Positions 11,196-23,211 of a stretch of 64,000 nt of DNA are shown piece after piece (position 1 is the stretch's first letter; every line of letters starts with the position of its first letter). The notes under the pieces were generated by a model. It had not been told where the DNA came from. It did not search any database and saw only the letters and a program-made list of their open reading frames with translations. The position numbers and the translations under genes were made by a program. Source of the stretch: Paraphaeosphaeria minitans (Eukaryota > Ascomycota > Dothideomycetes > Pleosporales > Didymosphaeriaceae); contig WJXW01000011.1 of the NCBI GenBank assembly GCA_015832175.1, forward strand, positions 620,001-684,000, given 5' to 3'.

Positions 11196-12700
11196 TAATA
11201 ATACTTTATTTACAATAGTCTAAAGATAGCTCCTAGAGTTATATAAGCTACTAGTAGGGAGTAGACCTTACCTAAAGCCCCTAAAGGCAGCAAAGACCCT
11301 TTTATCTAGTATATAGGAGGAAAGCTAGTAACGTGTAACTTAAGCCTACCTTTAACGCTTAAGTAGCGCCTCCTAGTTACTAAAAAGAAGCGCGATAAGC
11401 TTTACGCTATATATTAACTTTGTGCCTTAAAAGACAAAATCTCCTAACTTAAAAGTATAAGCTAAACCCCTAGCGTAGTAACTATTCCTAAGAACATTAA
11501 AATCCTATCTACTAATATATATAAGCGGGACGCGCCTATAGCGCATATAATAATATATGTTAAGTATACGCTTTAACCTAAGGACTCTACTAAATATAGA
11601 GGTAAGAACCTTAAAGAGTATTACAAATTCTTTTATTTTTATAAAATAGCTTTTCGCCTCTTACTACAAGAATTTGTGTAGAATAGAGATAAAGTTATCT
11701 AGGTAATATAATACCTTATAGGCGACCTAAAAGAACTATAGTATATATACTATAAGCGCACCTTTAAAGCTAAAAGAGAAACACCTACCTAGAAGTACTT
11801 TAAGTAGTATATACTTAACTTACTTTTAGACCTAGTAAATTGCAGCCTAGAAGTAGCTATAGTATATACTTAGGTAATATAGTAAAGAGACTAAACTATT
11901 CGCTCTTTTATAATATACTTTAATATTCTTAAAAATTAACTTACACTTTACACTAAGAAGTAAAAAGTGTAGCACCTCTTCTCTAAGCTTAAACTTAAGC
12001 TATAAAAGGCTATTACTAACTACTATTAGGTGCCTATAACTAGGGAAGACTTTATCGCTTTAGGCTCTACGCTTAAGCAAAACCTACGCTGCGCACCTAC
12101 AACGTAGGAGTTAAGCCTATATTATATATTAAAGAAATCTAAGGATACTACGCTAAACTACTAAATATCTAAAGGTAATAGTAAGACTTAAGATAAGAAA
12201 AGTGTCACTTACTATAAGTACTATAAAACTAGCTACTATACTAATAAATACAAAGGTAGTAATCCTAACTAGATTCCTATATAAGTAAACTATGCGGGAA
12301 AAGGCTAAGTCTTACTTATAACCTAGATATAGTAAGGCGCCTACTAATTTATATCTTACTAGATATAAAGCGCACGTGTAGCGCAGCTAGAGATATAGGT
12401 CTAGAGAGGGAACTCTAAATAATTCTTAACTTATAGACTAATATTAGCTTAATTAGCTAGATTATTACTATTAAAATAAATCTAAAGCCTATTAAAGGGG
12501 CTAAGCTCCTTAAACTAGGATAGATTAGGGCCTAAAAGCAGAGTACTTACGCCGCCTATACGCTCTAGGTGCGTATTATAGATAATATAGAGGTAGAGCA
12601 TAGGATAAAGACTACTATCTATAGCGTTAATAAAGAAGGGATTCTTCTCCTACTTAGTAACCCCTTTCTATAAGAAGGTAATATCTACTTTAATTATAGC
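11196..12700 (+). pseudogene. gag (and protease region) of second gypsy element, RIP-degraded
   Basis: Around 12205-12250 the reading YYKYYKTSYYTNKYK keeps the spacing of a CCHC zinc knuckle (family form C-x2-C-x4-H-x4-C) with its Cys and His positions turned to Tyr, the expected effect of RIP. Upstream sequence fits a gag capsid by position only. A protease should lie near 12430-12700, but I cannot point to a convincing active-site motif. Confidence 0.55.
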
Positions 12701-12979
12701 TTATAAACATAGCGCTAGGGCTATACTATAGCTTTAATATAGCTTGTTACTATAAGGGACTTTAAAGATAATATAGAGTATACTAGCTTAGATTTGTTTC
12801 TTCTAGGGGTTTTATAGATAACTAGTATAAGCTTAGAACACCTAGCGTGTATTAATAAAGCGTATATAGCGTAAGTACTACGTATTCCTAATACATTACG
12901 CGAATATAGTAATATATTTAATAAAAAAGTAGCGTCTATCCTACTAAATTTTAAGGAGTCTAATTATGCTATCCTTATT

Positions 12980-14330
12980 ATAGAGGGAAAGGAACCTCCT
13001 TATAGACCACTTTATAATCTCTTAGAGTAGGAGCTTAAGGTACTTTAGGAGTATCTAGAAGATACTTTAAAAAAAGGATAGATTAGGTATAGCACTAGCC
13101 TAGCTAGAGCACTAATTCTATTCGCCTCTAAGAAAGATAGCACACTGTAGCTTTGCGTAGATTATTAGGGCCTTAACGCGATTACTATTAAAGATTATTA
13201 CTTACTACCCTTAGTTAAAGAGACAATTAACCACCTATTAGGCGTATACTATTATATAACCCTTAATCTTCGCAACGCCTACTATAGAATTTAGATCTAG
13301 GTAGGAAATAAGTAGAAAACTATATTCTAAACTTGCTATAGCTACTTTAAATACTTAGTAATACTATTTAGCTTAACTAATGCCCCTATAAGCTTCTAGG
13401 TATATATTAATAAGGCACTAGCACTACACCTAGATTACATATATATTGTATACCTAGATAATATACTTATTTATACCTATAATAAAAATCTTACACTTTA
13501 TTAGCGTGCTATCTACGCTGTACTTAAATTACTGCGTAAGGCTAAACTTTTTATTAATTTAACTAAGTGTATATTTGCCTTAGGTAAAGTCTACTTCTTT
13601 AGTTTTATTATAACTATGTAAAGAATCTGCGCTAATCCTACGCGTATAGTAACTATTATAGAATAGCTATAGCTAACTAGCATCTAAGAGCTCTAGTTAT
13701 TTCTAGGCTTTATAAACTTTTATAAGCGATTTATTAAGATATATGTATAAGAAACCGCTCCTCTCTTAGACCTACTTAGGAAGAACTAAGTGTTCTAATA
13801 GTTAGTAGAAGCTAATAATACTTTTAAAATACTTAAAACACGCTTCTTAAGCATGCCTATTCTGCGCCACTTTAACCCTACGCTGCTAATCTAATTAGAG
13901 ACTAATATATCTACTTTTGTAATATATAGTATCCTTTTATAGCTATTTAAGGACTAGAAGTAGTATCTAGTTACTTTTATGTTAAGAAAACTTTAAGTAG
14001 TAGAGCTAAATTATAAGGTATATAACTTTAAGCTCCTTACTATTATCTACTACTTTAAGTAATAGGGATATTATTTAGATAGCACGTAGTACATAATTTA
14101 AGTGCTAAGTAACTATAATAACTTATATAGTATACGCGCTATATAGAAGCTAAACCTATAATAAGCATAATAAGTGATGTACCTAGTAGCTTTTAATTTT
14201 AAAGTGGAATACTACCTAGGGAAAACAAACCTAGCAGATAGACTATTAAAAAGGGTAGATTACGTATAGGAGAACCTATTACTAACCTGTTTATTACCTA
14301 CTTTGCAGAACAAAATACTATAGAGAACTA
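12980..14330 (+). pseudogene. reverse transcriptase and RNase H of second gypsy element, RIP-degraded
   Basis: Clear RT motifs on the plus strand: FASKKDSTL near 13120-13150, LCVDY followed by GLNAITIKDYYLLP near 13155-13215, LTNAPISF near 13375-13400, and the catalytic strand IVYLDNILIYT at ~13446-13480 (family YLDD, second Asp turned to Asn). The RNase H region follows to about 14270. TAG stops replace Arg/Gln/Trp codons. Confidence 0.88.
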
Positions 14331-14689
14331 AGTATAGTAGAGTAAGCAGATCTATAAATAAGCTAAGCTTATTAGGCGTATATAAAATGTATGTTGCTAA
14401 TATTTATAGAGCTGTAAGAGTTTCTACTACTAGTGCTATAGTGTATACGCTATACGTACTACGCTTACTAGCTAGAGTATTAGTTAGTAGTAAACCTATA
14501 ATAAAAGAGTCTAACTTTATTACTAAAGTTTAGTAGCTTTAGTAAAGGAACACCTTTACTATTAAGCGTATTACTAGCTTAAGGCGTAAAAGAAGCACTT
14601 AAAGTAGTAGTAAAGTGTAAGTATAGCGCCTTAATAAAATAGAAGTCCTAAGGTATAATAGTAGATTATACATCCTAAATAAACTAGTA

Positions 14690-15960
14690 ATTAGGTAAGA
14701 GATTTTGTTCTAGCACTATAACACGCATATAGCAGCCTACTTTAGTGCACGTAGAACGCTTAAGGCTATTAAAAGGACTTACTATTAGCCTTTTATAGGT
14801 TAAAATGTTTAGAAGTATATAAGGACTTATACTATTTACTAAAGGAGTAAAGCTCTAAGGTATAGTAAGTATAGCTAGCTATTACCTCTTCTAACGCTAA
14901 AGGATATCTTTAAGGAAGACTTACTAGACTTTATAACTAGATTCCTACTAGTAAAGGATTAAGGCAGCTGCGCTTTTAATATAATTCTTATAATTATATG
15001 CTACTTCTTTAAGATAGCTATCTATATTCTTACACAGAAAATATAAGATATAAAGGAATTTATAAAAGCCTACTTCTAAGAGGTTATCTTAAAGTTTAGT
15101 ATTTAGAAAGGTATTATATTTAATAGGGGCTCTACCTTTACCTCTACTTTTTGGGCAGAAATATACTACCAACTATAGGTAAAGCGTAGGCTTAGCACTA
15201 CTTTCTACCCCTAAACAGATAGGTAAACAAAGCGCTAGAATTAGACGCTTAAATAATACCTTTGTATATTTCTTACACCTCTATAAATAAACTAGGTTAA
15301 ACTGCTCCTAATAGCTTAATTTGTATATAATAACTCTATCTATAATTTAACAAAAACAACGCCTTTCTATATAGTATATAGTAAGCACCCTATCTTTACT
15401 ACGCCTCCTATAGATAGTAGGCTAGAGGGGGAGCTACTAGATGTAGTTAAGAGAGTAAAATATATACACAGCATATGTGTATTACTTATAGAGCACCTAT
15501 ACTTAGTATAAGAGTATTAGAGCTAGTACTATAATAAGAAGCATAAGTAAGAGTTATTCTAGAGAGGCGACTTAGTCCTACTTAGTATAAAGAATATACA
15601 CATGCCTTAATAACTAAGTAAGAAGCTATTAGAAAAATTTATTAGGCCCTTCTAAGTGCAGGACGTAGTTAGAACGTAGGTATACTACTTACTCTTTCTA
15701 CTACACTATTATATTTATAACGTGTTTTATATTTCCCTTCTTAAATAATAGAAACTAAGGCTAAGAGTAGAAGACATTAACACCTAGCTACTAGAGGTTA
15801 TACTTAAAAGAGGAGAAGCCTAGAAAGTAGAAGAAATCCTAGCTAAGTAAATAAGAAAGAGGTAAAAGTAATACCTACTTTACTAAAAAGACTATAATAA
15901 GACTTAGGATACCTAGATTCTAGAGTTAAACTTTAAAGATATAGATAATCTAGTTTAAAC
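14690..15960 (+). pseudogene. integrase and chromodomain of second gypsy element, RIP-degraded
   Basis: H2C2 zinc-binding pattern at ~14705-14850 (HYNTHIAAYFSARRTLKAI, then a YI-RTY segment), then LPLLTLKDIFKEDLLDFIT near 14880-14945 around the first catalytic Asp. At 15810-15960 the reading VEEILAK-IRKR is a chromodomain start, the hallmark of chromoviruses, which can direct integration to heterochromatin. Stops in frame. Confidence 0.82.
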
Positions 15961-15969
15961 CTTTAAAAG

Positions 15970-17279
15970 GAAAAGAGCTGCGTATATAAAGAAGAGATAA
16001 AGAATATAATAAAAGCACACAGAATATAGATATAATATATATTATTATAAAGCACTATAGCTTAGGGAGCACTTATAGCTTATTAGGAGTATTTACTTAA
16101 GGCCTATAGGCTAGCTTCTAAGAAGCGATCTAACTAAACTGTGCGCTACCTACGCCCTTACTACTTATTATTTTTATTATTTTTACTATTCTTACTATTT
16201 TTACCTACTACACCTCTAGTAGTAACCTCCTTTTTACTCTCTTTATTACTATTATCTAAGTTACCCTTATTATAGCGAGGAGTAGATACTAGATTAACCT
16301 AGGATAAGTTATTAGTATGCGTTTTAAGTGTAGGAAAGGTGCGAACTTACTATCTACTATATAAGGGGAATAACTACCTTAAGAGTATTAGTAATCTAAC
16401 GCTACTCTACTAGGATTAAGCCTAGATACTAAGGGCTAGTAGTAGGCACCTAGGTCGCTACACCTATAGGTGTACTAATATAAGCTATAACACACTAGTA
16501 GTTAGCTAGCTCTAAGTTAAATTACTTCTAGTAATAAGCTAGCTTTAGGCCTACTACCTTTATATACTTATCTGTCTTACGCTGCCCACCTAGGGTCTCT
16601 ATAACTATAATATAGTAGTAGTTATAAAGGGCGTATAGGCGATTAAGGCGCCTATTTATCGCTTTTAGTACCTATAAGTATTAGCTAAAGCGCATATATA
16701 ACGCGCAACTTTAGATATACTAAGTTGCACCCTTTGTATTTACCTTTAACGTAATAGTTACAGCGCTTATTATTGTCTTTAGTATAGTCTTTAGGGAGCT
16801 TTATTAAGTTCTATGCGTAGTATATACAAGTTATAAGCACTGCGTTATAGTTTATATACTTAGCATCTCTGCTAAACGCGAAGGTAGCAGCGTTACAAAA
16901 ATTAGACTTCTTAATATATTTAGGTACTAGGTAGTACAGTATCTTAGATAATTAAGTTAAAGGTTAAGCGCTATACCTACGCTAAGAATAAGTTATTAGT
17001 GTATTATATAAGTAGAGAGCATATAAAAATTAAAACAATATTAACACTATATAGCCTTACTACCCTATATTACAAAAGGCTATAGTAAATAGAAGGCGTA
17101 GAAGCTTTATAATAAATAACACGTAAGATACGTTTACAACGCGCGCTATTTACTTATAATACACTATTATAGCGTATATAATATACACCCCTATAGACAC
17201 TCTTTTCTTTTCCTATAGGGTAAGGTTTTTATTAAGGCTATAGTATACTGCAGAGGACCACAGCTAGAGGGGGAGGTTC
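15970..17279. other. 3' non-coding or unassigned part of second gypsy element
   Basis: About 1.3 kb between the chromodomain and the 3' LTR, AT-rich, with no domain I recognise on either strand. Long 3' tails of this kind are common in fungal gypsy elements and sometimes carry an antisense ORF, but I see none that I could name. Confidence 0.6.
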
Positions 17280-17495
17280 TATAATAGGTAGATTATAATA
17301 TTATTATAGTGTTGTGGTATCTAGCGCTAAGGCCTTATAGAGGGTCTGTGCGCTAAGTAAGCTAGCTGCGTAAAACCTACGCTACGCACTAACTTAACAC
17401 AAGATAAGTATTATTCTATTAATATTACTAAAGTTATCCTTTCACTGTCCTTTCTGGTGTGAAGCAAGTACTATTGCCTATAACTAGACCTCACA
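17280..17495 (+). repeat. 3' LTR of second gypsy element
   Basis: A 216 bp repeat whose first TG is mutated to TA, ending GACCTCACA and followed by the TSD TATTC. It is less RIP-mutated than the 5' LTR over its last ~80 bp. Confidence 0.9.
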
Positions 17496-17500
17496 TATTC

Positions 17501-17740
17501 CACGTATTACTACTAGAACTAGCAGACCCTAATACACTAGTTAGAACCACCTTCTACTACAGAACTAAGGAAGAAAATAAATTTAAAGTTAAAAAAATTC
17601 TAGAATATAATTAGTATAGTAACGTATACTTTATTAAGTAGAAAGGTTACCTACACAGCGAAAACACTTAGGAACTAAAAAACTACCTAGGAAACTATTA
17701 ATAAAAGATTAAAGAATTCTATTAATAACCTACATAGTAT
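17501..17740 (+). pseudogene. chromodomain of host gypsy element, RIP-degraded
   Basis: Starts with HVLLLELADPN, continuing the integrase C-terminus from 10979. It then gives FKVKKILEYN ... YFIK-KGYLHSENT-EL, a textbook chromodomain (family: VEKIL..., YLVKWKGY, NTWEP). Stops stand at the Trp and Gln positions. It confirms the host element as a chromovirus. Confidence 0.85.
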
Positions 17741-17779
17741 AATAATATTTATACCTAAGATAGTAAAGGCACTAGATTA

Positions 17780-18400
17780 TTCTAGAATTCTAATAAAAAA
17801 TCCTTAAAAGCGCTCTACGTTGCAGGAGATAAAAAGGGACCTAAAGGAGTCTTATTAACTACTAGATTAATAGCCTCGCAAGATTTAGCCTTTTTAATAT
17901 TCTTCTTTTTAACTACTATTATATTCTTAGCACACTTATCTAGTAAGTCTATTTACTAACGTAACTAATCTTTACGTGTACGTATAACCTATAATTTCTT
18001 TAACGCCTTCTTATAAACTTTAAATATAGCCTCCTATGTTTCTCTTAACTCTTTTATCTATACACGCAATTTCTCTTTCTCCGCTAATAAACGCTTAAAC
18101 TTAGACTCTAAAATATATATATTATAATATTAACCTTAATAAACACATTCCCTATATTTTCTAGACTAAACATGAATTTTATAAACATAGTTATATTTTA
18201 TGCACGTTAAGTATTTCTTAACTATAACTTTGCTAAAGGAGTTAATAAAATTAGTTAGGTAATAGTAATAGGTAGTACTAGACTTAGAAGGTTGTTTAGG
18301 CATAATATAAGTAAGCTAACGCTACTTATAACGCAGGATAAGCTTTAGTTATAACTAGATATAAGACATAGTTATATAATTTAAGGACAAATCCTAGTAA
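17780..18400 (-). pseudogene. possible antisense coiled-coil ORF in the 3' part of the host element
   Basis: On the minus strand between about 18110 and 17870 the reading is Leu/Lys/Glu-rich with heptad-like spacing (for example FKRLLAEKEKLRV, then LRET, IFKVYKKALKKL). It has several stops. Some fungal gypsy elements carry an antisense ORF between chromodomain and 3' LTR, and this could be one such relic. I cannot name a family. Confidence 0.3.
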
Positions 18401-18409
18401 GGAGGGAGA

Positions 18410-18742
18410 TAATATTAAGATCTAAAGGCTAGGCCTCTTAGGATTTTTATATATATCTATATTTATTGTTCAAGCGGCACAGCATAAGAGGTCACGTAAC
18501 CTAATTAGTGTGATTAGAGCGCTAAGATAACTAATTAGACTAAGCACTTAATACACTAAGTAACTATTTAGTGCTTAATTAGTTTAATTAGAGTAATTAG
18601 TCCACTAATCGCTTAAAGTATATAGGAACGTAAGGATAGGCTCTCTATACTTATATTTAATCTGTTTATTAATCTATTGTTTAGATTCTAGTAGACTAAA
18701 TTGTTAACTTATTACACTTCGCAAGATACTATTATATTAACA
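18410..18742 (+). repeat. probable 3' LTR of host gypsy element
   Basis: Preceded by a purine tract AAGGAGGGAGA (about 18399-18409), the expected plus-strand priming site. The candidate LTR begins TAATATTAAG (TG turned TA) and ends ATATTAACA. It contains a TATATAGG box near 18618. The call rests on the purine tract and position after the chromodomain, because no second copy is in the window. Confidence 0.6.
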
Positions 18743-18839
18743 AGACCTTCTACCTTCTGTAAGTACTCCTGCCTAAGAACCAACCTTAACCCTTTAGGAC
18801 TAGCTACCCTCTTGGATTTAACAGTAACTAATAACTACT

Positions 18840-19035
18840 ATAAAGTCTATACAGTCTATACTAGCACTAGATAGCTACTTAAAAGTCTATTAACCTATCT
18901 ATCTATATAACTAATAACTATTTAAAAGTTTATCTAGTTTATCTATCTATATACCTAATAGCTACTTAAAAGTCTATTAGTTTTATTACTTTATTCCTAG
19001 CTATTTAGTAGCGATTTAAAAGTCTACTAAATAGG
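18840..19035. repeat. degenerate short tandem repeat around AGCTACTTAAAAGTCTATTA
   Basis: Variants of a unit containing A-CTATTTAAAAGTCTA with TATCTATCTATATA spacers recur at least five times (about 18875, 18920, 18960, 19015 and onward). AT-rich, at the right edge of the transposon block. Confidence 0.55.
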
Positions 19036-19412
19036 TTCTATTAATTCTCTAAATACTATTTACTAGACTTCTGTATATCTTCTTAAAAGTAGCCCTATGT
19101 CCTCTACTAAGAATTATTATATTTATAGTGTGCTTTAAGTAAAGAGTATAAAAGAATAAGTTAAGTTATTCTATCTAAAATCTATTATATAAATCTAACT
19201 GCTCTAATTGTCTATTAGGTCCCTTGTTTGTGTCTTATCCTTATTAGTTGGTTTCGTTTTCCTGTCTGTTCCCTGATTAGCTATCTTAAACGACAGCTAA
19301 TCGGCCCTATGTTTCTCCGACTTTCTATCGCAGGCCAACCTTTACACTACAACACCTTTTTCCTAATTTAGATAATTGTATAGAATACTTTTACTGTAAC
19401 GCCTCACTTTAA

Positions 19413-19440
19413 TACGGTACGGTTCGCGAACTGTACCGTA
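19413..19440. repeat. 28 bp near-perfect palindrome at the AT/GC boundary
   Basis: Two 14 bp arms, TACGGTACGGTTCG and CGAACTGTACCGTA, are complementary with one mismatch. The surroundings (19395-19510) contain further GTACCG/CGGTAC words and an imperfect repeat of ACTGTAAC. Such CGGTAC-rich palindromes occur at ends of fungal hAT-type transposons, but no transposase is visible, so this is only a possible relic. Confidence 0.4.
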
Positions 19441-22400
19441 CTGACTTTTCTATTGTACCGCCCGTACCGTAACTGTAACAAGGCCTCATGAACCGTATTA
19501 CGGACCGTTGGCCGCGCTGCCTTAAACGTAGCTAGTAGTTTCTGATCCTGGGACTCCTATGGATACTTTACTGATTGCTCTGTCTTTTGGTCTATCTGCT
19601 TGTTGCTTTCATGGTTGCTTTGTCGAGTGCCACTTGTGGCGTGCTTCGAGTACGGTCACGGCTGCTGCTGCTGGTGAGTGGCACTTGAGGCGGCGAAACT
19701 CTGCCATTCGCGCGCCCGTACGTTGAGCGGTGCGTGTGTCCTTACATCGCGGCCATTAGACTTAGCCTGAGCTTCACCAGCACGGCAGCAGCGGCATTAG
19801 ATAGGCGAGTGTGTCGGTAGGACGCAGCTAAGTTCCCTAAAATTTCCTGCTGACGTTGTCCGCATAGCCATCTTCGTCCCAAACCCAGTTGGACTTTGGC
19901 TAGCATTGCAGAGCGTATCCCTATCTAGGAGGTCCTTTGGTGGCTGGATGGGCATCGAGCATTTCCTCATGATTAATAGACACGATGATTTCGTCACCAA
20001 ACTGATCGTATACGCATACAACGGAACCGCCAGTGGGATTCAAAGATCGCAACGTCATATGAATCCTTTGCTGATGCAGTGACCGCGGCGTCGCATTTCC
20101 TGGTGTTCTGGAGTCTCGTTCGCAAGCAATGTTGCCCAAAACTGCATTTTCAATTGTCGTCCAACAAGTAGAGCCCGGCTGAAGTCAACACCCTACCTAT
20201 ATGTACCCCAAACGAGGGTTCGTCAGCAGAGGCTTGCAGTTGGCGCCTCTGGCTGTCAGCAAGGGAGCGACTACTCTCGGTAGAACTCAAGTTTGGCAAC
20301 GTCTGTATGCCAAACGCGAGCCGGACTATGACCAACACTGCTTAGATTGACTTCTTGATCTTACACTGACGATACGTAGATGCTCGCGCGCCTGCTGAAC
20401 CCCATTTCTTAACCCTTTGGGTCACTCCGGCCATACCCTGGCCGGTGTCTTAAACTTTTCACATAATGTGGGGGATATCACCTTCTCCGCAATGCTACGA
20501 AGCTTAGATCAACGTAGACTATAACGTCCGTGGGCCAGGCGACTGATTAGCGTATGTACATAGTCGCAGGCCCTATCTCGACTACGGTAACGCTTATGTA
20601 CACAACTTGTTAGCTGGTCACGAGCGCAACGCTTTTGCGTACGGCTAATGAACGATGTAAACAGAAAACAAGAAGTTGCCTTGACGAAATCCTTTCGGTG
20701 GTCGCATATTGAGAAGCCTACTGGCCTTGACAGGGGCCTATTGTGAAAGGTCTTGAGGAGCAGGAAGCATTACCAGCATTTGAGGGGGGAGGGTGAACCG
20801 ATAACCGGTATAACAATTTCGCACCCTGTGCTGTGTTTGCAGGACTTCCTTGCAATGCATCCTGCATCTGAGAACACGTGCAGGATTGTACCGCAAGAAA
20901 TACACGGCAATGGGGATCGACGTAATATTCTCGAATTCCCACCTTATAGCGTCGTCTCACGAGATTGGAGCGGAAGCGCCAGGACGGTCGTGCCGGGAGC
21001 ACCCCAAGGTAGCGAATGTATGAGCGTCAAGAGCTCCGAGGATTAGCGGGGCAGGAAGATGGACGTATTGAACTTGTGACAAAGCATGACGAAATGAAGA
21101 GGCTATAACTAAGAGGAGAGGATTGCACATCCAGGGACTGGATGGACGAGGTAACGGTACAAGAGATAAGTGAAGGTTTCGAAGGCAGCATAGTTATGAG
21201 CGACCTTGTGGAGGCCTTTTCGGACATGAATAAATTTTCCAAAGTTAGCAGCACTGCAAAGCTGTCAAAAGGCAAGTATTCAAAAAGTGGAGAAGGGCTA
21301 CCAACAGCGAGAGGTAGAACAATTACGTCAGATTGTTGCTGAAAAACTGAATCTTTCAGAGAAATCTGAAGGCAGCATTGGCATTCTTTCAATCGCCACC
21401 TCTAAAAGGAGGCTTACCAGATTCTAACGACTCTGCTAGGAAGTTATGGATATTTCTCATGCCACTTGCGATGGAATGATTCGACGACATCACAAAGCGA
21501 GTAAAATCAGCTGCATTGACAGGTAATGGCTCTTGTGGGCGATCTCCACGTTTGCTGGAGTAGCGCGGACGCTGGAGTGGTCGCCAAAAAGGAACGATAA
21601 TGGATGCGGATTGCCGACGACACGACTCCAGCAACGAATAGCCAGAAAGGCCTTGGTATTGTGGAGAGTGAGCCGCCTGAATGTCGCAAGAGCGAGAAAT
21701 ATCGTTACACTCGAGTGACGATGACTCGGAACCAGTTGTTGAGGAGATCATCACGAATTGTAGCGATATGTACCGATCAACGGCTCCGCAACGGGACAAA
21801 TCATAATCGTGGCGACCAGCAATGGGACAACTTTCAATACAATCTTATTCAGGGGTAAGACAACTATGTCCACACTTCCAGTCTCACCACCTAATTCAAA
21901 AGGTAAGACGGGACGCTTTGGAAGATTATCCTGGACTCAGGGCCAGACAACCTTCAATGCGCGTAGGCCTCACCCATTTCATTTGGCGACAGTAACATTG
22001 AATCCGCTCTGACGACTGTACCGGGTGGAAACGTGTTGTCAACATATCTAAGGTAACTGCGCTAACGTAATCACAACTTAAGCTTTCTTTAGGGAGGACT
22101 GGTATCGACCGCTAAATCAAATCGCCCTGTCTCGTTCGTCTACGTGCTAATTACCTTCTACAGGAAGTTAGCAGTGCCTTCACGCATCTCAAAAGACCAG
22201 CCTAGTCACTAATCATGCGATGAGACTCACGATCATTGTAGCTCAAACACAACCTATTTGTCCAAGCCACCGCCACTAACATTTGTGCAGATATAAATTA
22301 GGCGTCATACCACGCGGGTATAACCCATTCGTGCCGTGCCATGCAGACAGTTGGGTGCTCCGCTCAGCCCTTAAGTTAGGATGGTTCCGGTGGCTACCTC

Positions 22401-23211
22401 CTATCGCGATGGTGCCCCCCATTTGACCGGAAGAGGGCTCAGAGGCATCGAGCTTGCCAGGGACCGTGTCTCCCCATTTCTTAGGAAGTTGCCAGCTCAT
22501 CTTTGTTTCAAATTTTCCCTATCTAGGTATTCGTCCTGGCTCTACCCCTGGCGGTAACGGAATTGCTTATGCGGCAACGCACCCTTGACGTTGTGTCCTA
22601 GCGGTGTCTGCCTCGCAGCAATGACCGCCCCATGGATTAGCAACACAACGTCTTGCTTAACATCGTATGATGTTACCCCTGCGGCATGTAAACCACCACC
22701 TAGGCAGGGAGCGGTTGGTGTCTAGGCAAGATGTTGCCAACTGCTGCTCGTGTAGAAGCTTTCTTGCAAGACAGGAACTCAGTCTCGGCAGAGGCATAAT
22801 ACAGAATCTACACCCTGGAGCACTTTCCATGGTGCTTTAGCACTCAGCACTAAGTTTCACGGGTGAAGTGCAAGAGCACTCGAGCATCAAGGCGAGAACT
22901 GATAAGGCGGAATCAAACAGTAGTGTCGTAGGCGGAGAAATCAAAAAGGGGACAGAGAGGCTTGGACCGTCCCCACTAGTTCTTTCAGACGTCCCGGGCC
23001 GCGTATACTGCTGCAAGTGCAGAGGTAATGGATGGTAAGGGGCGTACGAGTCATGGGTACGGATTTTGAGCCAATTAATTCAAGAAAGTACAGCTCTTCA
23101 TGCGTACAGGTCATGCGACCCATTGCCTCTGCGAATTTTCCCAGGTGTAATCTCAGTTCGCAGCGTTGAGGCGCAAGCCGGCATTTCTGGCGGCAAGTAG
23201 TGAGGTATGTA
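19441..23211. other. gene-poor interval, no supported gene
   Basis: Base composition is normal, but no ORF shows family motifs, convincing splice structure or consistent coding character. A Gln/Glu-rich reading around 21275-21420 on the plus strand (containing YQQREVEQLRQIV) could be a coiled-coil gene relic but has no recognisable context. Confidence 0.6.

Larger units (their letters stand above)
10980..17495 (+). mobile_element. second chromodomain Ty3/gypsy retrotransposon, full length with both LTRs
   Basis: A 6516 bp element with 216 bp LTRs (10980-11195, 17280-17495) and a 5 bp TSD, TATTC (10975-10979, 17496-17500). Internal order on the plus strand: gag zinc knuckle with Cys-to-Tyr changes (~12205-12250), RT (~13000-13480), RNase H, integrase (~14690-15700) and a chromodomain (~15800-15960). 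About 1.3 kb of non-coding or unassigned sequence precedes the 3' LTR. All domains contain stops, so the copy is dead. It interrupts the VFH motif of the host element's integrase. Confidence 0.9.
836..18742 (+). mobile_element. old chromodomain Ty3/gypsy retrotransposon, split by four insertions
   Basis: Host element of the nest, inactive. Segments belonging to it are ~836-2818 (gag and protease), 3062-3079, 6124-8595 (linker, reverse transcriptase, RNase H, integrase), 10757-10979 (integrase C-terminus) and 17496-18742 (chromodomain, 3' region, 3' LTR). The order gag-PR-RT-RH-IN-chromodomain is that of a chromovirus. Frame continuity across insertion 10980-17495 is exact: the codons for V-F before it join H-V after it, matching the conserved VFH of the integrase C-terminal module. 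Every domain carries several stops, so nothing is translated. The 5' LTR was not found. Confidence 0.85.
1..19400. repeat. AT-rich RIP-mutated transposon block
   Basis: Base composition is strongly AT, TpA is extremely frequent and CpG/CpA are depleted. All six frames are full of stops, and only two ORFs of 60-71 codons occur in 19 kb. Recognisable polyprotein motifs are interrupted by TAG/TAA codons where CAG, CAA or TGG would be expected, and Cys codons read as Tyr. This is the classic outcome of repeat-induced point mutation in ascomycetes. The block is a nest of LTR retrotransposons listed separately. Composition changes abruptly between about 19.25 and 19.45 kb. No functional host gene is visible inside. 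Confidence 0.93.

Noticed and set aside
21142..21420. Possible coiled-coil gene
   Set aside because: Short Gln/Glu-rich reading in shifting frames, without start, splice sites or known family.
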